From assembly GCA_036504235.1 (NCBI GenBank), contig DASXVN010000065.1, positions 1 through 35,539 on the forward strand: a stretch of 35,539 nucleotides of DNA, written 5' to 3'. The DNA comes from Zipacnadum sp036504235 (GTDB lineage Bacteria; Armatimonadota; Zipacnadia; Zipacnadales; Zipacnadaceae). The notes beneath the pieces were generated by a model. The model did no database searches. It saw nothing but the letters and a program-made list of their open reading frames with translations, and had not been told where the DNA came from. The stretch's first letter is position 1. Every line of letters starts with the position of its first letter. Shown piece by piece: positions 6,729-15,056 of the stretch. The position numbers and the translations under genes were made by a program.

Positions 6729-8506
6729 TATTTCTCCTGCGCCTCCTGCGGCCGAACGCCCAGCGGCATTCGCGGATAATAGAAAGTGTGCAACAGCTCA
6801 TGCGCGCGGTGCCCCAGCGGCTCGCCCAGATACTCTTCGTAGAGCTTCTGGATGTCGGGATTCTGGTGCGAGCGGCGCAAGGTGCGGCCTTTGTCCAGGT
6901 TGTACAGGGCGCAGGCGCGCTGCTCCAGCAGGGCCGGGTCCAGCGGGATGTTGTTGCTTCCCGCGTAGGGCTGGCCGCCGCCGCCGATGCAGCCGCCGGG
7001 GCAGCCCATGATCTCGATCCAGTCGTACTTCTCGCCGGCCCGCAGCTTGTCCATCACCGTATTGGCGTTGCTCAGGCTGCTGGCCACGGCGGCGCGCACC
7101 GGGGTGCCGCGGAAGTCCACGACCGCCTCGCGCACGCCCTCCAGACCGCGCACGGCCAGGAAGTCGATGCCGTCGTCGGGCAGGTCTTCCTCAAAGAGCA
7201 TGAAGTAGGCCGAGCGGAGCGCCGCCTCGGTTACTCCCCCGGTGGTGCCGAAAATGGCCGCGGCGCCGGTGGAGGAGCCCAGCGGATTGTCGGGCGGCTC
7301 CGGCTTGAGGTGATTGAAGTCAATCCCGAAGTGGTTGATCAGCCAACCGAATTCCCGGGTCGTAAGTACCGCGTCGGTGGCGGGCAGGCCGTTGACGCCC
7401 AGCTCCGGCCGCTGCGCCTCGAACTTCTTGCAGGTGCAGCACATGATGGCGACGGAGAAGATCTTGCTGGGGTCAATGCCCATCTTCTCGGCCCAGTAGG
7501 TCTTGACGATCGCGCCCTGCATGGACATCGGCGACTTGGCCGAGGACAGGTACTTGATCATGTCCGGGTGGAACTGCTCCGCGAACTTGATCCAGGTCGG
7601 ACAGCAGGAGGTGATGTTGGGGAGGGGGCCGCCCTCCTTGAACTTCTTCACGAACTCGGCGCCCTCTTCCATGATGCACAGGTCGGCGCCAAACTGGGTG
7701 TCGAAGACATAGTCAATGCCCAAGCGGCGCATGGCCGCGAAGGCCTCGCCCTCCCAGGCGTAACCCGGGGCCAGGCCGAAGCACTCGCCGCAGGCGGCGC
7801 GCACGGACGGCGCCATTTGGCTGACCACGATCATCTCGGGGTCCTCGATGGCCTTGAGGAAAGCTTGGGTCGCGTCTTTCTCCAGGAAGGCCGCGGTCGG
7901 GCAGACGTTGATGCACTGGCCGCAACCGACGCAGACGGTCTCCATGAAGGGGGCGTCGTGCGCGGGCATGACCACGGTCTTATAGCCGCGGTTGACCTGC
8001 GCGAGCGCCGCCACTTCCTGGATCTCACCGCAGACGCGTACGCAGCGACCGCACAGGATGCACTTGTTGGGGTCGCGGATGACCGCGGGGCTGGAGAGGT
8101 CCTTCTCATACTCCTTGCGCTCGCCCTCGAACAGCCGCTCCCGGATGCCCATCGAGTTGGCCAGCCGCTGCAACTCGCAGTTGCCGTCCCGCTCGCAGGT
8201 ATTGCAGTCCATGGGGTGGTTGTCCAGAAGCAACTCCACGATGTCCCGCCGAATGCGCAGGATCTCCGGGGTGCGCGTGTTGACGATCATGCCCTCGGCC
8301 GCCGGATAATGGCAGGAGGCCACGAGGTTGCGCATGCCCTCCACCTCGACGATGCACACGCGACACGAGCCCTGAATGCTCAGGGAGGGGTGATAGCACA
8401 GGCGGGGCACCCGGATACCGGCCTTTTCGGCCGCTTCCATGATGGTGGCCCCGGGCTCCACCGTTACGGGAATGTTGTCTATAGTCAAACTGATTTTTTC
8501 AGCCAC
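6728..8506 (-). CDS. hydA: [FeFe]-hydrogenase catalytic subunit HydA
   Basis: The 592-residue catalytic subunit begins at a GTG (8506-8504), with AGGAG 10 bases upstream. It has a 2Fe-2S domain (C37, C48, C51, C65), a His-Cys 4Fe-4S site (H97, C101, C104, C110), two ferredoxin clusters (C149/152/155/159; C192/195/198/202) and the H-cluster domain. L1 is TSCCPTW (C301, C302), L2 is MCCTCKKFE (ligand C357) and L3 is GCPGGCIGGGGQP (C502, C506). C301 matches the proton-transfer cysteine and K360 the conserved lysine of clostridial enzymes. It should reduce protons or oxidise H2. Unlike HydA of Thermotoga it lacks an extra C-terminal 2Fe-2S domain. The usual Pro of MPCxxKK is Cys (C356), and C359, C239 and C242 are further extra cysteines near the active-site loops. 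The maturases HydE, HydF and HydG are not in this window. Confidence 0.97.
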   Translation of the reverse strand: MAEKISLTIDNIPVTVEPGATIMEAAEKAGIRVPRLCYHPSLSIQGSCRVCIVEVEGMRNLVASCHYPAAEGMIVNTRTPEILRIRRDIVELLLDNHPMDCNTCERDGNCELQRLANSMGIRERLFEGERKEYEKDLSSPAVIRDPNKCILCGRCVRVCGEIQEVAALAQVNRGYKTVVMPAHDAPFMETVCVGCGQCINVCPTAAFLEKDATQAFLKAIEDPEMIVVSQMAPSVRAACGECFGLAPGYAWEGEAFAAMRRLGIDYVFDTQFGADLCIMEEGAEFVKKFKEGGPLPNITSCCPTWIKFAEQFHPDMIKYLSSAKSPMSMQGAIVKTYWAEKMGIDPSKIFSVAIMCCTCKKFEAQRPELGVNGLPATDAVLTTREFGWLINHFGIDFNHLKPEPPDNPLGSSTGAAAIFGTTGGVTEAALRSAYFMLFEEDLPDDGIDFLAVRGLEGVREAVVDFRGTPVRAAVASSLSNANTVMDKLRAGEKYDWIEIMGCPGGCIGGGGQPYAGSNNIPLDPALLEQRACALYNLDKGRTLRRSHQNPDIQKLYEEYLGEPLGHRAHELLHTFYYPRMPLGVRPQEAQEK

Positions 8507-8603
8507 GATTGAATCGCTCCTGACCGCGAGTTTCTTGACCCAAAAAAGAGGGCCGTCGAACCTGCGCCCGCGCGCTCAGCCCAAGGCCCTGCAGTTCTGA
8601 TAA

Positions 8604-8644
8604 CCAGAATAGGATGAGTCTACGGCGTCACGAACCTATTCTGG
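8604..8644. promoter_or_regulatory. Predicted operator: 10-bp perfect inverted repeat at the hydA promoter
   Basis: CCAGAATAGG (8604-8613) and CCTATTCTGG (8635-8644) are exact reverse complements, with 21 bases between them, so the arm centres are 31 bp apart (about three helical turns). The second arm overlaps the predicted -10 and the first lies just after the start site. A third CCAGAAT stands at 8675-8681, just upstream of the -35. A shorter TTCTG-N5-CAGAA (8595-8609) overlaps the first arm. It does not match the usual Rex site TTGTGAA-N4-TTCACAA. Confidence 0.6.
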
Positions 8645-8666
8645 CGCTTGCGGAGTCTGAAGTCAA
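8638..8666 (-). promoter_or_regulatory. Predicted sigma70-type promoter of the hydrogenase operon
   Basis: On the minus strand, TTGACT (8666-8661) is followed after 17 bases by CAGAAT (8643-8638), giving 5/6 and 4/6 matches to the -35 and -10 consensus. Transcription would begin near 8631, leaving a leader of about 125 nt before the hydA GTG. The -10 lies inside an inverted-repeat arm, so a bound repressor would block it. Confidence 0.5.
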
Positions 8667-8775
8667 CCCCTAATCCAGAATTTCTTCTCTATTAGACGAT
8701 TTTTTGCTCGGATTTGTTTCTGTAGGGGGTGTTTTCGCGGCAAACGCGCCCTTTTCGCCACCCGCGGGCGGCCTC

Positions 8776-8805
8776 AGCCGGGCGGAGTACCCGCTTCGCC
8801 CGGCT
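8776..8805 (-). terminator. Likely terminator hairpin of the exopolysaccharide operon
   Basis: AGCCGGGCG (8776-8784) pairs with CGCCCGGCT (8797-8805) around a 12-base loop, starting 28 bases after the stop of the SLBB gene on the minus strand. No clear T-run follows, so it may be a weak intrinsic terminator or an RNA-stabilising stem. Confidence 0.45.
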
Positions 8806-8832
8806 GCTGAGCAACCCTAAAGCCCGCCTCCC

Positions 8833-11800
8833 CTACTTAGCGGCGGCTCGCCAGGTCAGGGCCAGATTGGCCAGGTTGCCCAGAATCTGCTCCAGGCTGG
8901 TCTGCGCCCGGGCTGTCTTGATGATGTAGTCGGTGGGGATGACCAGGATGTCCCCCGGCTGCAGGTGATCGCGCGTCTTCAGCGCCAGGGTCTGCCCGTT
9001 CGCGCGGATGACCAGCATCCGCCGGGAAGCAGAATCGCGGCTGAGCCCGCCCGCCTGCTGGATGGCGTCTTGCGCCGTCAGGCCCTCCTGCCAGCGGATC
9101 GGCCCCTGGTTTTCGACGGCGCCGGCCACCATCACCAGCGTGGGACGCTTGGGCACATAGATGACGTCGCCGTCCTGGAGCACCACGTCGCCCTTCCGAC
9201 CCTGGCTGGACTGCAGCTCCTGCCAGCTTATCGGGATGGCCCGGGCGAAGGTCATGCCCTGCAACTCCCGCGGCGGAATGACCAGCGTCACCGCATTCTG
9301 GCTGGTGAACGCCTGGGCCAAGCCCTTGCTGACGACTTGCGTCGCCGTCGGTGCGGCGGTAGGGACGCTCGTCGTCGTACCCGCCGCCGGAGCGCTCGGG
9401 GTAGTAACGGTGGCCTCGCTAGGCGCACCCAGCGGGATGGGCGGCGCGCCCGGCAGCGGCGGCGTTATCGTATTGGCGTCGGGAGTCGAGCCGTTCGGCG
9501 CAGCTTCCGTCGCGGAGGCCACGGTACCGGAGACGGGGGTGGCCGGCGCCGTACCCAGGGCGCTGATTCCCGCCGTGGGCGCCGCGGGGGTACCAGGGGC
9601 CGCCGGCGCGGAGACAGCGAGCGTCGGGCGCGGACTCGCCGTCAGAGGCGCCATACCCGGCGCCAGAGGAGCCGGCGTCGCGGCTGAGGGGGCCGGCTCG
9701 GTCACGTCCTGATATTTGATCTCCCGGCGCTGCCCATCCACGGCGGTAGCGACATGCTGGAACTGCTCTTGTTGCTCGGGACTGAGCAGCAGATCAGAAC
9801 TGCGGTAGACGATGATCCCCGGTCCATAGGCGTTCCCCTGGAGGACCGCCTTCTGCAGGAGGGCCCAGACCCCCTCGGGAGTCGCATTTTCATTAGTCAG
9901 CACATAGGGTCCCGGGTTATCGATCTGCCCGAGCACCATCACGGAGGCCGGCGCTTGCACAAAGTTGCTGACGCCCATCACCGCGACGAAGTCGTCGTCC
10001 TTGAGTTCCAGATTGGGGGTCAGCACCGGCAGGGCCGTTCCCGGCTCAAAGCGCGCCGTCTCCACCTGCGGCGCGGCGCTGTAGCGGCCGCGCGTAACCT
10101 GCACCACGCCACTGGCGCCCGGCAGGAGACCTCCGGCGCTGGCCAGCAGGTCACTGAGCTTCATGCCCTCATAGCGTCGGTATTGATTGGGGTTCTTGAT
10201 CTGCCCCGCCACGGTCACCTGCGCGGCTGCCCCGACCTCCGTCACGGCGGCCACGGTGAGCTGGTCATTGGGCTGCAGAGCCAGATTGAGCGGCGCGGCC
10301 CCGGCCATCGCTTGCTGCAGGTCAACGTTAAGCACTTGCTTGCGCATGTCCGGCAGCACCCGCACCAGTTGCGCCTGAGCCGTGAAGGCGTCGGGCAGGA
10401 GACCGCCGGCCTGCAACACCGCGTCCCGCACGGTCATCCCCGGCAGGTACACCAGATCGCCCGGCGTCCGCACCTGTCCCGCAACGGTCACCTTCACCAG
10501 GCCTTGCACTGCGTCGCGGGTGTAGACCTCCAGGCGGTCGCGCGGCAGCAGCGGCAGATCCGCGCCCGCCTGCCCTTGGAGGGCTCCCAGCGGGCTCACG
10601 CCGAGTTGGGTGTAGGCGCCGGTCTGCGGGTCAATGCGCACCAGGGTCGCCCACGCGCCGTAGGAATCCGGCGTGAGTCCCTGCGCCTGCCGCAGCAGCC
10701 CGCTCAGCGTCAGTCCGGGCGCGAGTTGGTAGGTCCCCGGGCGATAGACGGCCCCGGCCACCGCGACCGCGTTGCCGATCTCGCTGACGACCTGCTCCGC
10801 AACCACGCGATCGCCATCTTGCACCACAAAGCCCGCGGCGACGCCCGCCCGGGCCGCATCTACATCCAGGGTCTCATAGCGGGCGAAGCCGGTGAACCGG
10901 CGCACCTGTACCCGCAGCCCGTACGCCTGGGGCTGCAAGCCCCCGGCCATGGCGAGGACCTGCTCGAGGTTCTGCTGCCCCTTGAGTTCGTAGCGGGCAG
11001 AGCGCTTGACCGCTCCGGCCACATCCACCCGCGGCCCGCTCAGCGGCACAAACACCGTATCGCCGGGATGCAGGGGCACATCCGCCACCCGCGCTCCCTG
11101 GAGGAGGTAGTCGTACAGGTCAATAGTCAGCGTCGGTTGGTCAGCCCGCGTGAGCGACAGGTTGCGCAGCGTGCCCTCAGCGTTCGGCCCCCCCGCGGCG
11201 AACAGCGCGGTAAACACGGTCGCGTTGCCGGGCAGCACGTACTTGCCCGGCTGCCGGACCTCGCCGATCACGTAGACTTCGACTACGTGCATCTGGGCGA
11301 TGGCGACGTCCATGGTGAAATCCGCGAACAATTTGGTATAGCGCTGGCGCAGGAGGGTCTGCAGCGCACTGAGCGTCATCCCTGCCACCGGCACCCGGCC
11401 CACGCTCTCGAGGTAGATCGCGCCGGTAGGGTCAACGGGTACATCCTGGCCTACCTGCTGGACTTGTCCGGCCCATAGCTGCACCCTGATGATGTCACCG
11501 GCGGCGATTACATAATTCGGGGCGACGGGCGCTCCCTGCAGCGGCTGGTTGCTGGTAGTGGCAACCGCGAAAAGCGACTGCCCGAACACGGGGAGCACGG
11601 AGGTGAAGGGGTCCGCCGCCACCGGCGGCGCCAGGGGTTGCGTGCCGCTCAGTGCGGGGGTGGTCGTGGTAGTAGGGTGGGTCAAAGTAGCAGGCGACGT
11701 GGTCACGCTGGGCGCCACGACCCCGGTCACCGGCGGGGCGGGGGTAGTCGTTCCCGGGACCGCGGTCGGCAGCACGCTACCCAGAGGGGGCAGCGAGATA

Positions 11801-11931
11801 TTCGCCGGCGGCACGACAGGTGCGCTGGTTCCTGGCAGCGCGGTCTGGGCCCCCAGACCACTCGCCATCAGCGCTAGGGCCAAGGCCACGCCGCACCAGG
11901 TTCCGATTGTCCGCTGCGTTGCTCGTCTCAT
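8833..11931 (-). CDS. Multi-SLBB polysaccharide export protein (Wza-like)
   Basis: The 1032-residue protein has a signal peptide (about 1-29), a Pro/Thr/Ala-rich stretch (30-105) and a polysaccharide-export domain (about 137-215, VIAAGDIIRVQLWAG). It then carries seven SLBB-type repeats beginning near 217, 301, 388, 480, 571, 663 and 932. Each has the pattern V-x-V-x-G-x-V...PG-x-Y followed by an AGGL-like turn, except the degenerate sixth. A long Pro/Ala/Thr-rich linker (about 745-865) separates the last repeat. Wza has two SLBB domains and is about 380 residues long, so this is a greatly elongated relative, probably spanning the periplasm and outer envelope. As the last gene of the operon it would export the polymer made by the upstream genes. 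No lipobox is evident. Confidence 0.88.
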   Translation of the reverse strand: MRRATQRTIGTWCGVALALALMASGLGAQTALPGTSAPVVPPANISLPPLGSVLPTAVPGTTTPAPPVTGVVAPSVTTSPATLTHPTTTTTPALSGTQPLAPPVAADPFTSVLPVFGQSLFAVATTSNQPLQGAPVAPNYVIAAGDIIRVQLWAGQVQQVGQDVPVDPTGAIYLESVGRVPVAGMTLSALQTLLRQRYTKLFADFTMDVAIAQMHVVEVYVIGEVRQPGKYVLPGNATVFTALFAAGGPNAEGTLRNLSLTRADQPTLTIDLYDYLLQGARVADVPLHPGDTVFVPLSGPRVDVAGAVKRSARYELKGQQNLEQVLAMAGGLQPQAYGLRVQVRRFTGFARYETLDVDAARAGVAAGFVVQDGDRVVAEQVVSEIGNAVAVAGAVYRPGTYQLAPGLTLSGLLRQAQGLTPDSYGAWATLVRIDPQTGAYTQLGVSPLGALQGQAGADLPLLPRDRLEVYTRDAVQGLVKVTVAGQVRTPGDLVYLPGMTVRDAVLQAGGLLPDAFTAQAQLVRVLPDMRKQVLNVDLQQAMAGAAPLNLALQPNDQLTVAAVTEVGAAAQVTVAGQIKNPNQYRRYEGMKLSDLLASAGGLLPGASGVVQVTRGRYSAAPQVETARFEPGTALPVLTPNLELKDDDFVAVMGVSNFVQAPASVMVLGQIDNPGPYVLTNENATPEGVWALLQKAVLQGNAYGPGIIVYRSSDLLLSPEQQEQFQHVATAVDGQRREIKYQDVTEPAPSAATPAPLAPGMAPLTASPRPTLAVSAPAAPGTPAAPTAGISALGTAPATPVSGTVASATEAAPNGSTPDANTITPPLPGAPPIPLGAPSEATVTTPSAPAAGTTTSVPTAAPTATQVVSKGLAQAFTSQNAVTLVIPPRELQGMTFARAIPISWQELQSSQGRKGDVVLQDGDVIYVPKRPTLVMVAGAVENQGPIRWQEGLTAQDAIQQAGGLSRDSASRRMLVIRANGQTLALKTRDHLQPGDILVIPTDYIIKTARAQTSLEQILGNLANLALTWRAAAK

Positions 11932-12017
11932 CTCATCTACCGCCCTTACTTGCGCTCCGCGCGCATCGGGATCACCGCAATAGTAATGAACGTTCGGTGG
12001 GCCCAGCGGCCCCTTTG

Positions 12018-15000
12018 CTACTCGGCTCGGGCAACCAGCCCTTGACTATCCAGGGCTACCTCATACAGCCGACCGCCCTGCGCGGCCAGCAAGGGCTCGA
12101 GGCGGCGGCGGATTTCGTCCACTGCCGCCTCCTCTTTCGCAATAATCTCCATAAATCCTCCACCGCCCGCTCCCGCGAGTTTGGCGCCACTGGCCAGGTC
12201 GCCTATCGCGGCAAACAGCGTCTCCACGTGCGGGGTGGTAGTCAACCGGTCCATCTGCTTGTTTAGAGCCCAATGCCGCGCCATCAAGCCCCCAAAAGCG
12301 TCTAGATCGTCGCCCTCGAGCGCGGCTTTCATCTCTCGCGCGATCACTTTTATCTCATGGAGTACCGACACAACCTCCGGGGCGCGCGCCAGATACCGCC
12401 GCATGATCTGCCGCAGGATGTTCTTCGCCACCCGTCTTTCCCCCACAAAGCACACCACCAGTCGGGCCTGCAACTGCGCCTGCGTCGCGGGCGAGAGCTG
12501 CAGCGGCGTGATCGTCGGCGTCTGCGCGTACCCCGGCTCCGTCTCCAGCAGCTTGATCCCCGGCGCCAAGCCCCCCAGTTGGTCCTGCCAGCCCCCGCCG
12601 GTGGTCAGCCGCTGCTCGAGGAGCAGCACCCGCGCCGACAACTCCTCCCGCGAGGACTCCCGCCCCTGCAGCTCGTCCAGGCAACGCAGCAGCGCCACCG
12701 CGGCCAGGCTGCTCGTGCCCAGACCGGAGCCCTGGGGCAGCCGGATGTTGGTCTGCAGGCGCAGCCCGCCCCCCGCGCCTTGCAGGAGCCGCCGCAGGTT
12801 CTGGTCCGGGGTAAAGCCCGCCATCACCAGCGCCGCGCGGTGCAGGGCCAGCGAATCCCCCGGGCCGCCGTAGTTCCGTAACTGCTCCGCGTCCGTGATG
12901 ACCTCGCGGACGCCCCCGTCTTCAGAGACGATCTCCAGGATCGGCTCCGCGAGAACCTCCCCCCGCACGACAATCGGACGGACGCCCCCGACCTGCAGGG
13001 CCGCATTGAGCACCGTACCGCCGTGCTCGAGGCTAAAGGGCGGGGTATCCGACCAGCCACCCCCGAAATCGAGCCGCGCCGGAATCTCCACGACCACGGC
13101 CGCGCCCGGCGTCAGCCGGAACTCAGCCCCCCGGTCGGGCTCCCGCAGCCCCTCCCCCACCGCCCGGCGCACCTCCGCGAAAGCCGCATCCTCTAATAGC
13201 GCCGAGGCCTCGGTCGCCGCGGTCATACCGGGGACGAGTCCCCGCAGCGCGGCCTGGCCCTCCAGATCGAGCCCGATCAGCAGCGGCTGCAACCGGGCCG
13301 CGCCCAGGATATCCGCCAGCGCCTGATAGGCGCGGGCGCGCCGCGGCCGGCTGGGCTCCTCCTCTAGATATTGGGCCACCGCCTCCGCCAGCGCCGCCAC
13401 CCCCGGCCCGTCGCCGACGCGCTCCCCCAGCGACTCCGCCGCCTCGTCCCCCGCCAGCGCCCGCCGCAGTTCCTCCCCCAGGCCCTCGGCCTCCAGACCT
13501 CGCCGCGCGTAGAAGAGGGCCTCCGGGTCCGCTAGCGCCACGACCTCCGCTAACGAGAGGCGCCCCTGGGCCCGCCACTCCGCGACTTCTTCGGGGCGAC
13601 CCGGCTCGGCCAGCCACAGCGCCCAGCGCGTGGTCGTCTCCCGGTCACCGGAAACATAAAGCCGCGCGTTCCACAACGAGCGCCGCTCCGCCGGGACCTC
13701 CGGCCAGAGATCTTCAGCCGATATGCCGCTAGTTTCTAACCAGGCCGTATAACTTTGTATAGCTATTCTTGTACTCTTATCCAGAAGATTCGGCGAAAAC
13801 TCTGCCGGCGTCAGGAACGACACCCAGCGCTGCGCGCCGTCTCCCCGCAAGGGCACTTGCCCCAGCACCAGCCCCTCCGGCACAGTTAGGGCCTGCGCGG
13901 ACTCCACGCCGCTGAGCACCGCTCCGGCGCCCAGTTCCGCCGCCGGGAGCCGCGAGTACTCCACCAGCGCGGGCGGCGTTGTCTGCAGGTGCGGGATACG
14001 GTTCTGCTGCTCACAAACCGGGGTCAATTCCGCATAAAGCCGCGAGTTCTGCGTCTGTCCGGTAGAGAAATCCAACCATTCGGCGGTGGTTCCCAGATGC
14101 ACGAAGCTGCAGGGGGAGGGCACGCAGACCGAGAAGTCCACCCCGCCCAACGCCCGGCGCACGGCCTCCGCCAGGGGCCCGCTCCCCTCCGGGGGCTCTC
14201 CGGCCAGGGTCAGCGCGATCTCGCGATACAGGTCAATCTGCGCCCCGCTCGCGGGCTCATCCAGCACCCCCGGACCAAACTCGGCTCCCTCCGGATGCCA
14301 TTTCACGCCCGCCAGCGAGGCCAGGCCGATCATGGCCGGCTCGGCGAAGAAGAACAGCCCGGTATCAAGTAGCGCCTGTCCCTCCGCCAGCGCTCCGGCC
14401 TGCCGCATCTCCTCTTGGCTAGGTTTTTGCAGGAATCTTTGTACAGTTGCTCCCTGTGCCACGTAAACCCCGTGCCGTGCCGCCAACTCCCAGGGACACC
14501 GGCACGCCAGCCCGGTGACTCCGCCTCCGGGCGAGAACGCCTCCGGGTCAAAGCCGATCATCACGTCGCCGGAGAGGATCATCACGCCCGCGCCCAGCCG
14601 CTCGGGCAGGCCGCAGACCGACACCATCAGCTCGTCAAACACCGTAGACCGCGGCCCCGCCGGAAACAGGGGGAAAGGCATACCCAAAAATGCCTTGCCG
14701 TAAGCCGCGCAGGCCGGTAGCCTCCGGCTCTCGCCGCCCGAGTTGATCACCAGCACGCGCGGCAGCCGCTCCCGGCCCTCGGCCGCCCACTGCCGCGCCA
14801 CCTCGCGCAGGGCGTAAGCCGCCCCTCCCCCGCTCCCCAGGCGATGGCCTTCCGGGTCCGCGACCACCAGCAGCCGGTTCTGCGGCGGAATCCAGCCCGC
14901 CGCCCGCCGCCGCTCCAGCTCCAGCTCATAGCCGCGGGCCTGAGCGGCGCTGCCCGCGGTCAGCACGCACCAGTCCCAGTCGCCAGGCTCCTCGCCCCGC

Positions 15001-15056
15001 ACCTGGCGGGCGTAGCGCTCCCGATTGGCCCATATCGTCTCGCGCAGGTCGCTCAT
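12018..15056 (-). CDS. fkp: Bifunctional L-fucokinase/GDP-fucose pyrophosphorylase
   Basis: The ATG at 15056 is chosen because it overlaps the stop of the upstream glycosyltransferase (ATGA). A longer open frame to 15116 adds only low-complexity residues. The 1012-residue product has an N-terminal nucleotidyltransferase domain (SGGESRRLP near 106-114, followed by YGK) and a C-terminal GHMP kinase with its three motifs: RLDFGGGWSD (about 660), LPQGSGLGTSSLA (about 770) and LAGAGGGGFME (about 955). This order matches Bacteroides Fkp (949 residues) and plant FKGP. The enzyme phosphorylates L-fucose and makes GDP-fucose, a donor for the neighbouring glycosyltransferases. A heptose-specific GHMP kinase is less likely because of the N-terminal domain. 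Short AT-rich codon islands are embedded near 13711-13790 and 14425-14455. Confidence 0.88.
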   Translation of the reverse strand: MSDLRETIWANRERYARQVRGEEPGDWDWCVLTAGSAAQARGYELELERRRAAGWIPPQNRLLVVADPEGHRLGSGGGAAYALREVARQWAAEGRERLPRVLVINSGGESRRLPACAAYGKAFLGMPFPLFPAGPRSTVFDELMVSVCGLPERLGAGVMILSGDVMIGFDPEAFSPGGGVTGLACRCPWELAARHGVYVAQGATVQRFLQKPSQEEMRQAGALAEGQALLDTGLFFFAEPAMIGLASLAGVKWHPEGAEFGPGVLDEPASGAQIDLYREIALTLAGEPPEGSGPLAEAVRRALGGVDFSVCVPSPCSFVHLGTTAEWLDFSTGQTQNSRLYAELTPVCEQQNRIPHLQTTPPALVEYSRLPAAELGAGAVLSGVESAQALTVPEGLVLGQVPLRGDGAQRWVSFLTPAEFSPNLLDKSTRIAIQSYTAWLETSGISAEDLWPEVPAERRSLWNARLYVSGDRETTTRWALWLAEPGRPEEVAEWRAQGRLSLAEVVALADPEALFYARRGLEAEGLGEELRRALAGDEAAESLGERVGDGPGVAALAEAVAQYLEEEPSRPRRARAYQALADILGAARLQPLLIGLDLEGQAALRGLVPGMTAATEASALLEDAAFAEVRRAVGEGLREPDRGAEFRLTPGAAVVVEIPARLDFGGGWSDTPPFSLEHGGTVLNAALQVGGVRPIVVRGEVLAEPILEIVSEDGGVREVITDAEQLRNYGGPGDSLALHRAALVMAGFTPDQNLRRLLQGAGGGLRLQTNIRLPQGSGLGTSSLAAVALLRCLDELQGRESSREELSARVLLLEQRLTTGGGWQDQLGGLAPGIKLLETEPGYAQTPTITPLQLSPATQAQLQARLVVCFVGERRVAKNILRQIMRRYLARAPEVVSVLHEIKVIAREMKAALEGDDLDAFGGLMARHWALNKQMDRLTTTPHVETLFAAIGDLASGAKLAGAGGGGFMEIIAKEEAAVDEIRRRLEPLLAAQGGRLYEVALDSQGLVARAE

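Larger units (their letters stand above)
8507..8832. other. Intergenic region between the exopolysaccharide and hydrogenase operons
   Basis: This 326-bp gap separates two operons on the same strand. It holds, in minus-strand order, a GC hairpin just after the SLBB gene, a purine/pyrimidine-biased stretch, and the hydA promoter with its inverted repeat. The hydA leader from the predicted start site is about 125 nt. No open reading frame with coding character was found. Confidence 0.7.

Noticed and set aside
6788..8512. Long plus-strand open frame (574 codons) opposite hydA
   Set aside because: It is an antisense shadow of the hydA codons in GC-rich DNA. The product is rich in Ala, Gly, His and Arg and shows no domain, while hydA has full motif support.
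9754..11478. Long plus-strand open frame (574 codons) opposite the SLBB gene
   Set aside because: Antisense shadow with His/Arg/Gln-rich low-complexity product. The minus-strand SLBB repeats are clearly the coding sequence.
13747..13761. Recombinase (att/lox-like) site inside fkp, suggested by ATAACTTTGTATA
   Set aside because: The resemblance is to a short core only. There is no inverted arm structure, and the reading frame through it is intact and conserved in character. Kept only as a codon-usage observation.
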